The position numbers and the translations under genes are program-made. Positions 1-10,557 of a stretch of 64,000 nucleotides of DNA are shown piece by piece (position 1 is the first letter of the stretch; every line of letters starts with the position of its first letter). The stretch is from Paratinospora sagittata (taxonomy: Eukaryota; Streptophyta; Magnoliopsida; Ranunculales; Menispermaceae): NCBI GenBank assembly GCA_035771175.1, contig JAYMFD010001271.1:2294001-2358000 (forward strand), read 5' to 3'. The notes below the pieces were generated by a model. The model ran no database searches. It had not been told where the DNA came from and saw nothing but the letters and a program-made list of their open reading frames with translations.

Positions 1-231
1 CTCGATCAATCTCAGCACGAAAACTCACTAAATTGCAAAGTCTTCTATATCACTTGGATTTAGTATTTGTTTTTGACAAAATATTTTCCGAAAGGTTTTA
101 ATCATAATTTCAATGAGTTTTGAATGATTTAAAAGTGTTTGAGTCAATGAAATGGTTCTTAAGTGTTAAAATATTAGTTTCTCCAAAATCGGGCTATCCA
201 CCACTTTGCCAAAATTTTACAAAAGGTAATA

Positions 232-257
232 GCGCACTATCAGTGTTGATAGCACGC
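232..257. other. Dyad 1: CTATCA/TGATAG hairpin
   Basis: Arms CTATCA (237-242) and TGATAG (247-252) are exact reverse complements around a 4-nt GTGT loop. An outer GCG/CGC pair (232-234 with 255-257) adds three pairs after a 2-nt mismatch. The element recurs at the same monomer phase through the window, with occasional changes (CATTATCAG in C-type trimer monomers; CTATTAGCGTTGATAG near 41784 and 49794). Function unknown; it could be a binding site, an RNA stem or a relic of short subrepeats. Confidence 0.8.
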
Positions 258-308
258 TGATAGGGTTGAATAACCAAAAATCAAATTTTCCGGAAAATTG
301 CCTACAAC

Positions 309-339
309 GCGCTATCCCTTTTGATAACTCGCTATAAAG
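309..339. other. CGCTAT repeat pair with 10-bp duplication hotspot
   Basis: GCGCTATCCC at 309-318 is followed by TTGATAAC and then CGCTATAAAG, so the hexamer CGCTAT occurs twice in about 25 bp. Some monomers carry a 10-bp tandem duplication here (GCTATCCCTC then GCTATCCC). Examples start near 10869, 12051, 28421, 41860, 42785, 49868, 50796 and 60208. A TATAAA string sits at 333-338, but nothing else supports a promoter. Confidence 0.7.
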
Positions 340-378
340 TAGTTACCGTGATCTTTCGATTTTTACTAAAATGGGCAA

Positions 379-408
379 TAGCGTGCAATAGGCCTAGATT
401 GCACGCTA
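379..408. other. Dyad 2: perfect 11-bp inverted repeat
   Basis: TAGCGTGCAAT (379-389) and ATTGCACGCTA (398-408) are exact reverse complements around an 8-nt spacer that starts with the palindrome AGGCCT. This is the strongest symmetry in the monomer. It is perfect in most left-hand monomers. Right-hand monomers usually read TAGCGTGCTAT with spacer AGGTCTCG, leaving one mismatch in the stem. A TAGCCTGCAAT form with one mismatch occurs at 8591 and in the B-type trimer monomers. It has no T-run after it, so it is not a bacterial-type terminator. Confidence 0.88.
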
Positions 409-451
409 ACGGAAAGTCCAAAAAACTCGAGCTCTTGGGTATGTGTATATC

Positions 452-476
452 GACTTAAAATAGCCCGCTATAAGTC
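452..476. other. Dyad 3: GACTTA/TAAGTC with inner TAGC/GCTA
   Basis: GACTTA (452-457) pairs with TAAGTC (471-476), and inside it TAGC (461-464) pairs with GCTA (467-470) around a CC centre. A 3-nt bulge on the left side separates the two stems. The form with ACTTACAATAGCC is near-universal in the array. The two-base centre is too tight for an RNA hairpin without opening, so a DNA dyad or protein site is as likely as a folded stem. Confidence 0.72.
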
Positions 477-693
477 ATTAGGGGGCATGATACACAACCC
501 AATTGCATGCTATCAAAGTTTTGAGTTAGAAATCTCACATTTCTATCGAGAAAAACTGAGGCCCTTTCGCTTGCTCGATTTTTCCATTCGTTACACAGTT
601 TTGACGGGGAATCGTAACTGAAATATTCTCCACTAAGACATGGATAATGGCCATTGTTTCGCACAGCCAAAACAACTTTAGATTAAACAATGT

Positions 694-705
694 TTTGAAT
701 TCAAA
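694..705. other. Palindrome TTTGAATTCAAA
   Basis: A perfect 12-bp palindrome centred on GAATTC, present at this phase in nearly every monomer. Variants include TTTTTAATTC near 28815, GAACTC near 26530, GAAATC near 60600 and GGAATC near 62938. At least two rearrangement breakpoints in the window map at or beside it (near 32360 and 34356-34383). Confidence 0.82.
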
Positions 706-734
706 TCATTTCCTACTCTCTTGCTCTTTAGGCT

Positions 735-754
735 GCAATTGCTAATTTAATAAA
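735..754 (+). other. GCAATTGC palindrome followed by AATAAA
   Basis: GCAATTGC (735-742) is a perfect 8-bp palindrome. AATAAA follows at 749-754, and another AATAAA lies at 863-868. Either could act as a plant-type polyadenylation signal if the satellite were transcribed on the plus strand, but such hexamers are common in AT-rich DNA. Confidence 0.45.
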
Positions 755-998
755 ACACTCATTGTCTAATTTTCAATGATACAACACACACGATTTCAGC
801 AAGTTACACTGAGCTTTCCGAAGAGTATTTCAAAAGAAGAAAGTCGTGATTCTTGCATTGCCAATAAATGCTTCGACCCGAATCAAAGTTGGAAACTGTC
901 TTGAAGATAATTTCATTGTTTAACAAGTTCTTCATTATATCCCTTTTGTGCTGAGATTTTAAGAACCAATTCATTGTTTTAAACTGTAAGTATATGAA

Positions 999-1019
999 GT
1001 GTTCTCAGTAAGAGAACAC
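999..1019. other. Dyad 4: perfect 8-bp-arm hairpin
   Basis: GTGTTCTC (999-1006) and GAGAACAC (1012-1019) are exact reverse complements around a 5-nt AGTAA loop. It is retained in almost all monomers. Some right-hand copies change one arm, for example TTCACAGTAAGAGAACGC near 49383, which weakens the stem. It lies just before the C/T-rich TATTCTTTCTCT string. Confidence 0.82.
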
Positions 1020-1174
1020 AACACCTCACCTATATTCTTTCTCTGCGAGCTACAACTAATCATCACGAACACATCAAATTATAGCTATCAAAGTCTACAA
1101 AGATCAAGCTCTAAGAACGAAGACATATCTCAATGCTAATGCGTTAGTTCAATCTTAGGTGTGTAGGGTAACCT

Positions 1175-2349
1175 CTCGATCAATCTCAGCACGAAAACTC
1201 ACTAAATTGCAAAGTCTTCAATATCACTTGGATTTTGTATTTGATTTTGACAAAATATTTTCCGAAAGGTTTTAATCATAATTTCAATGAGTTTTGAATG
1301 ATTTAAAGGTGTTTTGAGTCAATGAAATTGTTCTTAAGTGTTAAGATATTAATTTTTCCAAAATCGGGCTATCCACCACTTTGCCAAAATTTTACAAAAG
1401 GTAATAGCGCACTATCAGTGTTGATAGCACGCTGATAGGGTTGAATAATCAAAAATCAATTTTTCTGGAAAATTGCCTACAACGCGCTATCCCTTTTGAT
1501 AACTCGCTATAAAGTAGTTACCGTGATCTTTCGATTTTTACTAAAATGGGCAATAGCGTGCAATAGGCCTAGATTGCACGCTAACGGAAAGTCCAAAAAA
1601 CTCGAGCTCTTGGGTATGTGTATATCGACTTACAATAGCCCGCTATAAGTCATTAGGGGGCATGATACACAACCAAATTGCATGCTATCCAAGTTTTAAG
1701 TTAGAAATCTCACATTTCTCATGAGAAAAACGGAGGCCCTTTCCCTTGCTCGATTTTTACGTTCCTTACACAGTTTTGACGGGGAATCGTAACTGAAATA
1801 TTCTCCACTAAGACATGGATGATGCCCATTGTTTCGCACGGCCAAAACAACTCTAGATTAAACAATGTTTTGAATTCAAATCATTTCCTACTCTCTTGCT
1901 CTTTAAGCTGCAATTGCTAATTTAATAAAACACTCATTGTCTAATTTTCAAAGATACAACACACACGATTTCAGCAAGTTAGACTGAGCTTTCCGAAGAG
2001 TATTTCAAAAGAAGAAAGTCGTGATTCTTGCCTTGCCAATAAATGCTTCGACCCGAATCAAAGTTGGAAACTGTCTTGAAGATAACTTCATTGTTTAACA
2101 AGTTCTTCATTATATCCCTTTTGTGCTGAGATTTTAAGAACCAATTCATTGTTTTAAACTGTAAGTATATGAAGTGTTCTCAGTAAGAGAACACAACACC
2201 TCACCTATATTCTTTCTCTAAGAGCTACAACTAATCATCAAGATCACATCAAATTATAGCTATCAAAGTCTACAAAGATCAAGCTCTAAGAACGAGGACA
2301 TATCTCAATGCTAATGCGTTAGTTCAATCTTAGGTGTGTAGGGTAACCT
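1175..2349 (+). repeat. Monomer 2 (dimer type a)
   Basis: First type-a copy, 1,175 bp. Carries the palindrome TTTCTCATGAGAAA, restricted to the dimer block (other monomers read TTTCTAACGAGAAA here). Dyad 2 is perfect. Confidence 0.93.
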
Positions 2350-3524
2350 CTCGATCAATCTCTGCACGAAAACTCACTAAATTGCAAAGTCTTCAATATC
2401 ACTTGGATTTTGTATTTGATTTTGACAAAATATTTTCCGAAAGGTTTTAATCATAATTTCAATGAGTTTTGAATGATTTAAAGGTGTTTTGAGTCAATGA
2501 AATTGTTCTTAAGTGTTAAGATATTAATTTTTCCAAAATCGGGCTATCCACCTCTTTGCCAAAATTTTACAAAAGGTAATAGCGCACTATCAGTGTTGAT
2601 AGCACGCTGATAGGGTTGAATAATCAAAAATCAATTTTTCTGGAAAATTGCCTACAACGCGCTATCCCTTTTGATAACTCGCTATAAAGTAGTTACCGTG
2701 ATCTTTCGATTTTTACTAAAATGGGCAATAGCGTGCAATAGGCCTAGATTGCACGCTAACGGAAAGTCCAAAAAACTCGAGCTCTTGGGTATGTATATAT
2801 TGACTTACAATAGCCCGCTATAAGTCATTAGGGGGCATGATACACAACCCAATTGCATGCTATCCAAGTTTTAAGTTAGAAATCTCACATTTCTCATGAG
2901 AAAAACGGAGGCCCTTTCCCTTGCTCGATTTTTACGTTCCTTACACAGTTTTGACGGGGAATAGTAACTGAAATATTCTCCACTAAGACATGGATGATGC
3001 CCGTTGTTTCGCACGGCCAAAACAACTCTAGATTAAACAATGTTTTGAATTCAAATCATTTCCTACTCTCTTGCTCTTTAAGCTGCAATTGCTAATTTAA
3101 TAAAACACTCATTGTCTAATTTTCAAAGATACAACACACACGATTTCAGCAAGTTAGACTGAGCTTTCCGAAGAGTATTTCAAAAGAAGAAAGTCGTGAT
3201 TCTTGCCTTGCCAATAAATGCTTCGACCCGAATCAAAGTTGGAAACTGTCTTGAAGATAACTTCATTGTTTAACAAGTTCTTCATTATATCCCCTTTGTG
3301 CTGAGATTTTAAGAAGCAATTCATAGTTTTCAACTGTAAGTATATGAAGTGTTCTCAGTAAGAGAACACAACACATCACCTATATTCTTTCTCTGAGAGC
3401 TACAACTAATCATCAAGAACACATCAAATTATAGCTATCAAAGTCTACAAAGATCAAGCTCTAAGAACGAGGACATATCTTAATGCTAATGCGTTAGTTC
3501 AATCTTAGGTGTGTAGGGTAACCT
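2350..3524 (+). repeat. Monomer 3 (dimer type b)
   Basis: First type-b copy, 1,175 bp. Begins with CTCTGCACG instead of CTCAGCACG and has CCCGTTGTTTCG where others have CCCATTG. Dyad 2 is perfect. Confidence 0.93.
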
Positions 3525-4699
3525 CTCGATCAATCTCAGCACGAAAACTCACTAAATTGCAAAGTCTTCAATATCACTTGGATTTTGTATTTGATTTTGA
3601 CAAAATATTTTCCGAAAGGTTTTAATCATAATTTCAATGAGTTTTGAATGATTTAAAGGTGTTTTGAGTCAATGAAATTGTTCTTAAGTGTTAAGATATT
3701 AATTTTTCCAAAATCGGGCTATCCACCACTTTGCCAAAATTTTACAAAAGGTAATAGCGCACTATCAGTGTTGATAGCACGCTGATAGGGTTGAATAATC
3801 AAAAATCAATTTTTCTGGAAAATTGCCTACAACGCGCTATCCCTTTTGATAACTCGCTATAAAGTAGTTACCGTGATCTTTCGATTTTTACTAAAATGGG
3901 CAATAGCGTGCAATAGGCCTAGATTGCACGCTAACGGAAAGTCCAAAAAACTCGAGCTCTTGGGTATGTGTATATCGACTTACAATAGCCCGCTATAAGT
4001 CATTAGGGGGCATGATACACAACCAAATTGCATGCTATCCAAGTTTTAAGTTAGAAATCTCACATTTCTCATGAGAAAAACGGAGGCCCTTTCCCTTGCT
4101 CGATTTTTACGTTCCTTACACAGTTTTGACGGGGAATCGTAACTGAAATATACTCCACTAAGACATGGATGATGCCCATTGTTTCGCACGGCCAAAACAA
4201 CTCTAGATTAAACAATGTTTTGAATTCAAATCATTTCCTACTCTCTTGCTCTTTAAGCTGCAATTGCTAATTTAATAAAACACTCATTGTCTAATTTTCA
4301 AAGATACAACACACACGATTTCAGCAAGTTAGACTGAGCTTTCCGAAGAGTATTTCAAAAGAAGAAAGTCGTGATTCTTGCCTTGCCAATAAATGCTTCG
4401 ACCCGAATCAAAGTTGGAAACTGTCTTGAAGATAACTTCATTGTTTAACAAGTTCTTCATTATATCCCCTTTGTGCTGAGATTTTAAGAACCAATTCATT
4501 GTTTTAAACTGTAAGTATATGAAGTGTTCTCAGTAAGAGAACACAACACCTCACCTATATTCTTTCTCTAAGAGCTACAACTAATCATCAAGATCACATC
4601 AAATTATAGCTATCAAAGTCTACAAAGATCAAGCTCTAAGAACGAGGACATATCTCAATGCTAATGCGTTAGTTCAATCTTAGGTGTGTAGGGTAACCT
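3525..4699 (+). repeat. Monomer 4 (dimer type a)
   Basis: Matches 1175-2349 with few changes, such as AATATACTCC near 4148 for AATATTCTCC, and ATCCCCTTTG near 4464, a base otherwise typical of type b. Confidence 0.93.
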
Positions 4700-5874
4700 C
4701 TCGATCAATCTCTGCACGAAAACTCACTAAATTGCAAAGTCTTCAATATCACTTGGATTTTGTATTTGATTTTGACAAAATATTTTCCGAAAGGTTTTAA
4801 TCATAATTTCAATGAGTTTTGAATGATTTAAAGGTGTTTTGAGTCAATGAAATTGTTCTTAAGTGTTAAGATATTAATTTTTCCAAAATCGGGCTATCCA
4901 CCTCTTTGCCAAAATTTTACAAAAGGTAATAGCGCACTATCAGTGTTGATAGCACGCTGATAGGGTTGAATAATCAAAAATCAATTTTTCTGGAAAATTG
5001 CCTACAACGCGCTATCCCTTTTGATAACTCGCTATAAAGTAGTTACCGTGATCTTTCGATTTTTACTAAAATGGGCAATAGCGTGCAATAGGCCTAGATT
5101 GCACGCTAACGGAAAGTCCAAAAAACTCGAGCTCTTGGGTATGTATATATTGACTTACAATAGCCCGCTATAAGTCATTAGGGGGCATGATACACAACCC
5201 AATTGCATGCTATCCAAGTTTTAAGTTAGAAATCTCACATTTCTCATGAGAAAAACGGAGGCCCTTTCCCTTGCTCGATTTTTACGTTCCTTACACAGTT
5301 TTGACGGGGAATAGTAACTGAAATATTCTCCACTAAGACATGGATGATGCCCGTTGTTTCGCACGGCCAAAACAACTCTAGATTAAACAATGTTTTGAAT
5401 TCAAATCATTTCCTACTCTCTTGCTCTTTAAGCTGCAATTGCTAATTTAATAAAACACTCATTGTCTAATTTTCAAAGATACAACACACACGATTTCAGC
5501 AAGTTAGACTGAGCTTTCCGAAGAGTATTTCAAAAGAAGAAAGTCGTGATTCTTGCCTTGCCAATAAATGCTTCGACCCGAATCAAAGTTGGAAACTGTC
5601 TTGAAGATAACTTCATTGTTTAACAAGTTCTTCATTATATCCCCTTTGTGCTGAGATTTTAAGAAGCAATTCATAGTTTTCAACTGTAAGTATATGAAGT
5701 GTTCTCAGTAAGAGAACACAACACATCACCTATATTCTTTCTCTGAGAGCTACAACTAATCATCAAGAACACATCAAATTATAGCTATCAAAGTCTACAA
5801 AGATCAAGCTCTAAGAACGAGGACATATCTCAATGCTAATGCGTTAGTTCAATCTTAGGTGTGTAGGGTAACCT
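4700..5874 (+). repeat. Monomer 5 (dimer type b)
   Basis: Matches 2350-3524 almost base for base. One visible change is ATCTCAATGC near 5828 for ATCTTAATGC near 3478. Confidence 0.93.
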
Positions 5875-7050
5875 CTCGATCAATCTCAGCATGAAAACTC
5901 ACTAAATTGCAAAGTCATCAATATCACTTGGATTGTGTATTTGATTTTGACAAAATACTTTCCGAAAGGTTTTAATCATAATTTCAATGAGTTTTGAATG
6001 ATTTAAAGGTGTTTTGAGTCAATGAAATTGTTCTTAAGTGTTAAGATATTAATTTTTCCAAAATCGGGCTATCCACCACTTTGCCAAAATTTTACAAAAG
6101 GTAATAGCGCACTATCAGTGTTGATAGCACGCTGATAGGGTTGAATAATCAAAAATCAATTTTTCTGGAAAATTGCCTACAACGCGCTATCCCTTTTGAT
6201 AACTCGCTATAAAGTAGTTACCGTGATCTTTCGATTTTTTACTAAAATGGGCAATAGCGTGCAATAGGCCTAGATTGCACGCTAACGGAAAGTCCAAAAA
6301 ACTCGAGCTCTTGGGTATGTGTATATCGACTTACAATAGCCCGCTATAAGTCATTAGGGGGCATGATACACAACCAAATTGCATGCTATCCAAGTTTTAA
6401 GTTAGAAATCTCACATTTCTCATGAGAAAAACGGAGGCCCTTTCCCTTGCTCGATTTTTACGTTCCTTACACAGTTTTGACGGGGAATCGTAACTGAAAT
6501 ATTCTCCACTAAGACATGGATGATGCCCATTGTTTCGCACGGCCAAAACAACTCTAGATTAAACAATGTTTTGAATTCAAATCATTTCCTACTCTCTTGC
6601 TCTTTAAGCTGCAATTGCTAATTTAATAAAACACTCATTGTCTAATTTTCAAAGATACAACACACACGATTTCAGCAAGTTAGACTGAGCTTTCCGAAGA
6701 GTATTTCAAAAGAAGAAAGTCGTGATTCTTGCCTTGCCAATAAATGCTTCGACCCGAATCAAAGTTGGAAACTGTCTTGAAGATAACTTCATTGTTTAAC
6801 AAGTTCTTCATTATATCCCTTTTGTGCTGAGATTTTAAGAACCAATTCATTGTTTTAAACTGTAAGTATATGAAGTGTTCTCAGTAAGAGAACACAACAC
6901 CTCACCTATATTCTTTCTCTAAGAGCTACAACTAATCATCAAGATCACATCAAATTATAGCTATCAAAGTCTACAAAGATCAAGCTCTAAGAACGAGGAC
7001 ATATCTCAATGCTAATGCATTAGTTCAATCTTAGGTGTGTAGGGTAACCT
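5875..7050 (+). repeat. Monomer 6 (dimer type a)
   Basis: Type a with private changes near its start (CAGCATGAAA, AGTCATCAAT, GGATTGTGT, ATACTTTCC) and one extra T in CGATTTTTTACT near 6232, which gives 1,176 bp. Confidence 0.93.
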
Positions 7051-8212
7051 CTCGATCAATCTCAGCACGAAAACTCACTAAATTGCAAAGTCTTCAATAT
7101 CACTTGGATTTTGTATTTGATTTTGACAAAATATTTTCCAAAAGGTTTTAATCATAATTTCAATGAGTTTTGAATGATTTAAAGGTGTTTTGAGTCAATG
7201 AAATTGTTCTTAAGTGTTAAGATATTAATTTTTCCAAAATCGGGCTATCCACCTCTTTGCCAAAATTTTACAAAAGGTAATAGCGCACTATCAGTGTTGA
7301 TAGCACGCTGATAGGGTTGAATAATCAAAAATCAATTTTTCTGGAAAATTGCCTACAACGCGCTATCCCTTTTGATAACTCGCTATAAAGTAGTTACCGT
7401 GATCTTTCGATCTTTACTAAAATGGGCAATAGCGTGCAATAGGCCTAGATTGCACGCTAACGGAAAGTCCAAAAAACTCGAGCTCTTGGGTATGTATATA
7501 TTGACTTACAATAGCCCGCTATAAGTCATTAGGGGGCATGATACACAACCCAATTGCATGCTATCCAAGTTTTAAGTTAGAAATCTCACATTTCTCATGA
7601 GAAAAACGGAGGCCCTTTCCCTTGCTCGATTTTTACGTTCCTTACACAGTTTTGACGGGGAATAGTAACTGAGATATTCTCCACTAAGACATGGATGACG
7701 CCCATTGTTTCGCACGGCCAAAACAACTCTAGATTAAACAATGTTTTGAATTCAAATCATTTCCTACTCTCTTGCTCTTTAAGCTGCAATTGCTAATTTA
7801 ATAAAACACTCATTGTCTAATTTTCAAAGATACAACACACACGATTTCAGCAAGTTAGACTGAGCTTTCCGAAGAGTATTTCAAAAGTAGAAAGTCGTGA
7901 TTCTTGCCTTGCCAATAAATGCTTCGACCCGAATCAAAGTTGGAAACTGTCTTGAAGATAACTTCATTGTTTAACAAGTTCTTCATTATATCCCCTTTGT
8001 GCTGAGATTTTAAGAAGCAATTCATAGTTTTCAACTGTAAGTATATGAAGTGTTCTCAGTAAGAGAACACAACACATCACCTATATTCTTTCTCTGAGAG
8101 CTACAACTAATCATCAAGAACACATCAAATTATAGCTATCAAAGTCTACAAAGAACGAGGACATATCTCAATGCTAATGCGTTAGTTCAATCTTAGGTGT
8201 GTAGGGTAACCT
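7051..8212 (+). repeat. Monomer 7 (dimer type b, 13-bp deletion)
   Basis: Type b, 1,162 bp. Thirteen bases are missing at about 8153, between CTACAAAG and AACGAGG. In intact copies the lost segment lies between two AAG triplets, consistent with slippage between them. Its first bases read CTCAGCACG, as in type a. Confidence 0.93.
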
Positions 8213-9382
8213 CTCGATCAATCTCAGCACGAAAACTCACTAAATTGCAAAGTCTTCAATATCACTTGGATTTAGTATTTGTTTTTGACAAAATATTTTC
8301 CGAAAGGTTTTAATCATAATTTCAATGAGTTTTGAATGATTTAAAAGTTTTTGAGTCAATGAAATGGTTCTTAAGTGTTAAAATATTAATTTTTCCAAAA
8401 TCGGGCTATCCACCACTTTGCCAAAATTTTACAAAAGGTAATAGCGCACTATCAGTGTTGATAGCATGCTGATAGGGTTGAATAATAAAAAATCAATTTT
8501 TCTGGAAAATTGCCTACAACGCGCTATCCCTTTTGATAACTCGCTATAAAGTAGTTACCGTGATCTTTCGATTTTTACTAAAATGGGCAATAGCCTGCAA
8601 TAGGCCTAGATTGCACGCTAACGGAAAGTCCAAAAAACTCGAGCTCTTGGGTATGTGTATATCGACTTACAATAGCCCGCTATAAGTCGTTAGGGGGCAT
8701 GATACACAACCCAATTGCATGCTATCCAAGTTTTGGGTTAGAAATCTCAAATTTCTAACGGGAAAAATGGAGGCCCTTTCCCTTGCTCGATTTTTTCATT
8801 CCTTACACAGTTTTGACGGGGAATCGTAACTGAAATATTCTCCACTAAGACATGGATGATGCCCATTGTTTCGCACGGCCAAAACAACTTTAGATTAAAC
8901 AATGTTTTGAATTCCAATCATTTCCTACTCTCTTGCTCTTTAAGCTGCAATTGCTAATTTAATAAAACACTCATTGCTAATTTTCAAAGATACAACACAC
9001 GAGTTCAGCAAGTTAGACTGAGTTTCCGAAGAGTATTTCAAAAGAAGAAAGTCGTGATTCTTGCATTGCCAATAAATGCTTCGACCCGAATCAAAGTTGG
9101 AAACTATCTTGAAGGTAATTTCATTGTTTAACAAGTTCTTCATTATATCCATTTTGTGCTGAGATTTTAAGAAGCAATTCATTGTTTTGAACTGTAAGTA
9201 TATGAAGTGTTCTCAGTTAGAGAACACAACACCTCACCTATATTCTTTCTCTGAGAGCTACAACTAATCATCAAGAACACATCAAATTATAGCTATCAAA
9301 GTCTACAAAGATCAACCTCTAAAAACGAAGACATATCTCAATGCTAATGCGTTAGTTCAATCTTAGGTATGTAGTCTAACCT
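8213..9382 (+). repeat. Monomer 8 (dyad 2 mismatch)
   Basis: 1,170 bp. Shares GTTTTTGACAAAA with monomer 1. TAGCCTGCAAT at 8591-8601 puts one mismatch in dyad 2. Small deletions (CATTGCTAATT near 8970, ACACACGAGTT near 8996) change reading frames and open an 80-codon minus-strand frame at 8940-9182, which I treat as chance. Confidence 0.92.
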
Positions 9383-10557
9383 CTCGATCAATCTCAGCAC
9401 GAAAACTCTCTAAATTGCAAAGTCTTCAATATCACTTGGATTTTGTCTTTGATTTTGACAAAATATTTTCCGAAAGGTTTTAATCATAATTTCAATGTGT
9501 TTTGAATGATTTAAAAGTGTTTTGAGTCAATGAAATGGTTCTTAAGTGTTAAAATATTAATTTTTCCAAAATCGGGCTATCCACCACTTTGCCAAAATTT
9601 TACAAAAGGTAATAGCGCACTATCAGTGTTGATAGCACGCTGATAGGGTTGAATAATCAAAAATCAATTTTTCTGGAAAATTGCCTACAACGCGATATCG
9701 CTTTTGATAACTCGCTATAAAGTAGTTACCGTGATCTTTCGATTTTTACTAAAATGGGCAATAGCGTGCAATAGGCCTAGATTGCACGCTAACGGAAAGT
9801 CCAAAAAACTCGAGCTCTTGGGTATGTGTATATCGACTTACAATGGCCCGCTATAAGTCATTAGGGGGCATGATACACAACCCAATTGCATGCTATCCAA
9901 GTTTTGAATTAGAAATCTCACATTTCTAACAAGAAAAACGGAGGCCCTTTCCCTTGCTCGATTTTTCCATTCCTTACACAGTTTTGACGGGGAATCGTAA
10001 CTGAAATATTCTCCACTAAGACATGGATGATGCCCATTGTTTCGCACGGCCAAAACAACTTTAGATTAAACAATGTTTTGAATTCAAATCATTTCCTACT
10101 CTCTTGCTCTTTAAGCTGCAATTGCTAATTTAATAAAACATTCATTGTCTAATTTTCAAAGATACAACACACACGATTTCAGCAAGTTAGACTGAGCTTT
10201 CCGAAGAGTATTTCAAAAAAAGAAAGTCGTGATTCTTGCATTGCCAATAAATGCTTCGACCCGAATCATAGTTGGAAACTGTCTTGTAGATAATTTCATT
10301 GTTTAACAAGTTCTTCATTATATCCCTTTTGTGCTGAGATTTTAAGAAGCAATTCATTGTTTTAAACTGTAAGTATATGAAGTGTTCTCAGTAAGAGAAC
10401 ACAACACCTCACCTATATTCTTTCTCTAAGAGCTACAACTAATCATCAAGATCACATCAAATTATAGCTATCAAAGTCTACAAAGATCAAGCTCTAAGAA
10501 CGAGGACATATCTCAATGCTAATGCGTTAGTTCAATCTTAGGTGTGTAGGGTAACCT
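9383..10557 (+). repeat. Monomer 9
   Basis: 1,175 bp, diverged single monomer. Markers are TTTTGTCTTTGA, CAATGTGTTTTG, CGCGATATCGC near 9690 and ACAATGGCCCG near 9840. The last is shared with the monomer at 12926. Confidence 0.92.

Larger units (their letters stand above)
1..1174 (+). repeat. Monomer 1, used as reference for monomer anatomy
   Basis: Order of parts: AT-rich stretch 1-190; CTAT/ATAG-rich dyad zone 190-515; a moderately conserved stretch 515-690; short palindromes and AATAAA 694-754; a second AATAAA at 863-868; hairpin 999-1019; then a stretch running to the next phase mark. Private variants include GTTTTTGACAAAA near 70, AGTTTCTCC near 178 and ACTTAAAATAGCC near 455, where most copies have ACTTACAATAGCC. 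It shares the GTTTTTGAC variant with the monomer at 8213, so these two flank the dimer block. Confidence 0.93.
1175..8212 (+). repeat. Higher-order repeat: three 2,350-bp dimers
   Basis: Alternate monomers match. Type a starts at 1175, 3525 and 5875; type b at 2350, 4700 and 7051. Type b is marked by CCACCTCTTTGCC, ATGTATATATTGAC, GGGGAATAGTAAC and CATAGTTTTCAAC; type a has CCACCACTTTGCC, ATGTGTATATCGAC and GGGGAATCGTAAC. Same-type copies differ by only a handful of bases by eye. Both types share the GGTGTTTTGAG, AAATTGTTC and TTCTCATGAGAAA variants, so the dimer amplified as a unit. Confidence 0.92.

Noticed and set aside
333..338. TATAAA as a promoter
   Set aside because: A single hexamer in AT-rich DNA, fixed by the repeat, with no downstream gene.
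379..408. Rho-independent terminator
   Set aside because: The stem is good but no T-run follows, and the array is not bacterial in character.
455..670. Recurring minus-strand open frame of 71 codons (also 63- and 77-codon forms) at the same phase in many monomers
   Set aside because: It repeats because the satellite repeats. In the right half a one-base deletion (AAGTTTGAG for AAGTTTTGAG) shifts its end in nearly every copy, and other non-triplet indels change its start. There is no recognisable domain, and reading frame is not preserved.
8990..9003. CA-dinucleotide microsatellite (ACACAC tract at about this phase in all monomers)
   Set aside because: Only four to five units long and changing by one or two bases; too short to call a separate repeat.
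8940..9182. 80-codon minus-strand open frame
   Set aside because: It exists because small deletions unique to this monomer remove stops. Other monomers have shorter, broken versions (71 codons at 28925 and 34462 with a different end). Nothing suggests selection on the protein.
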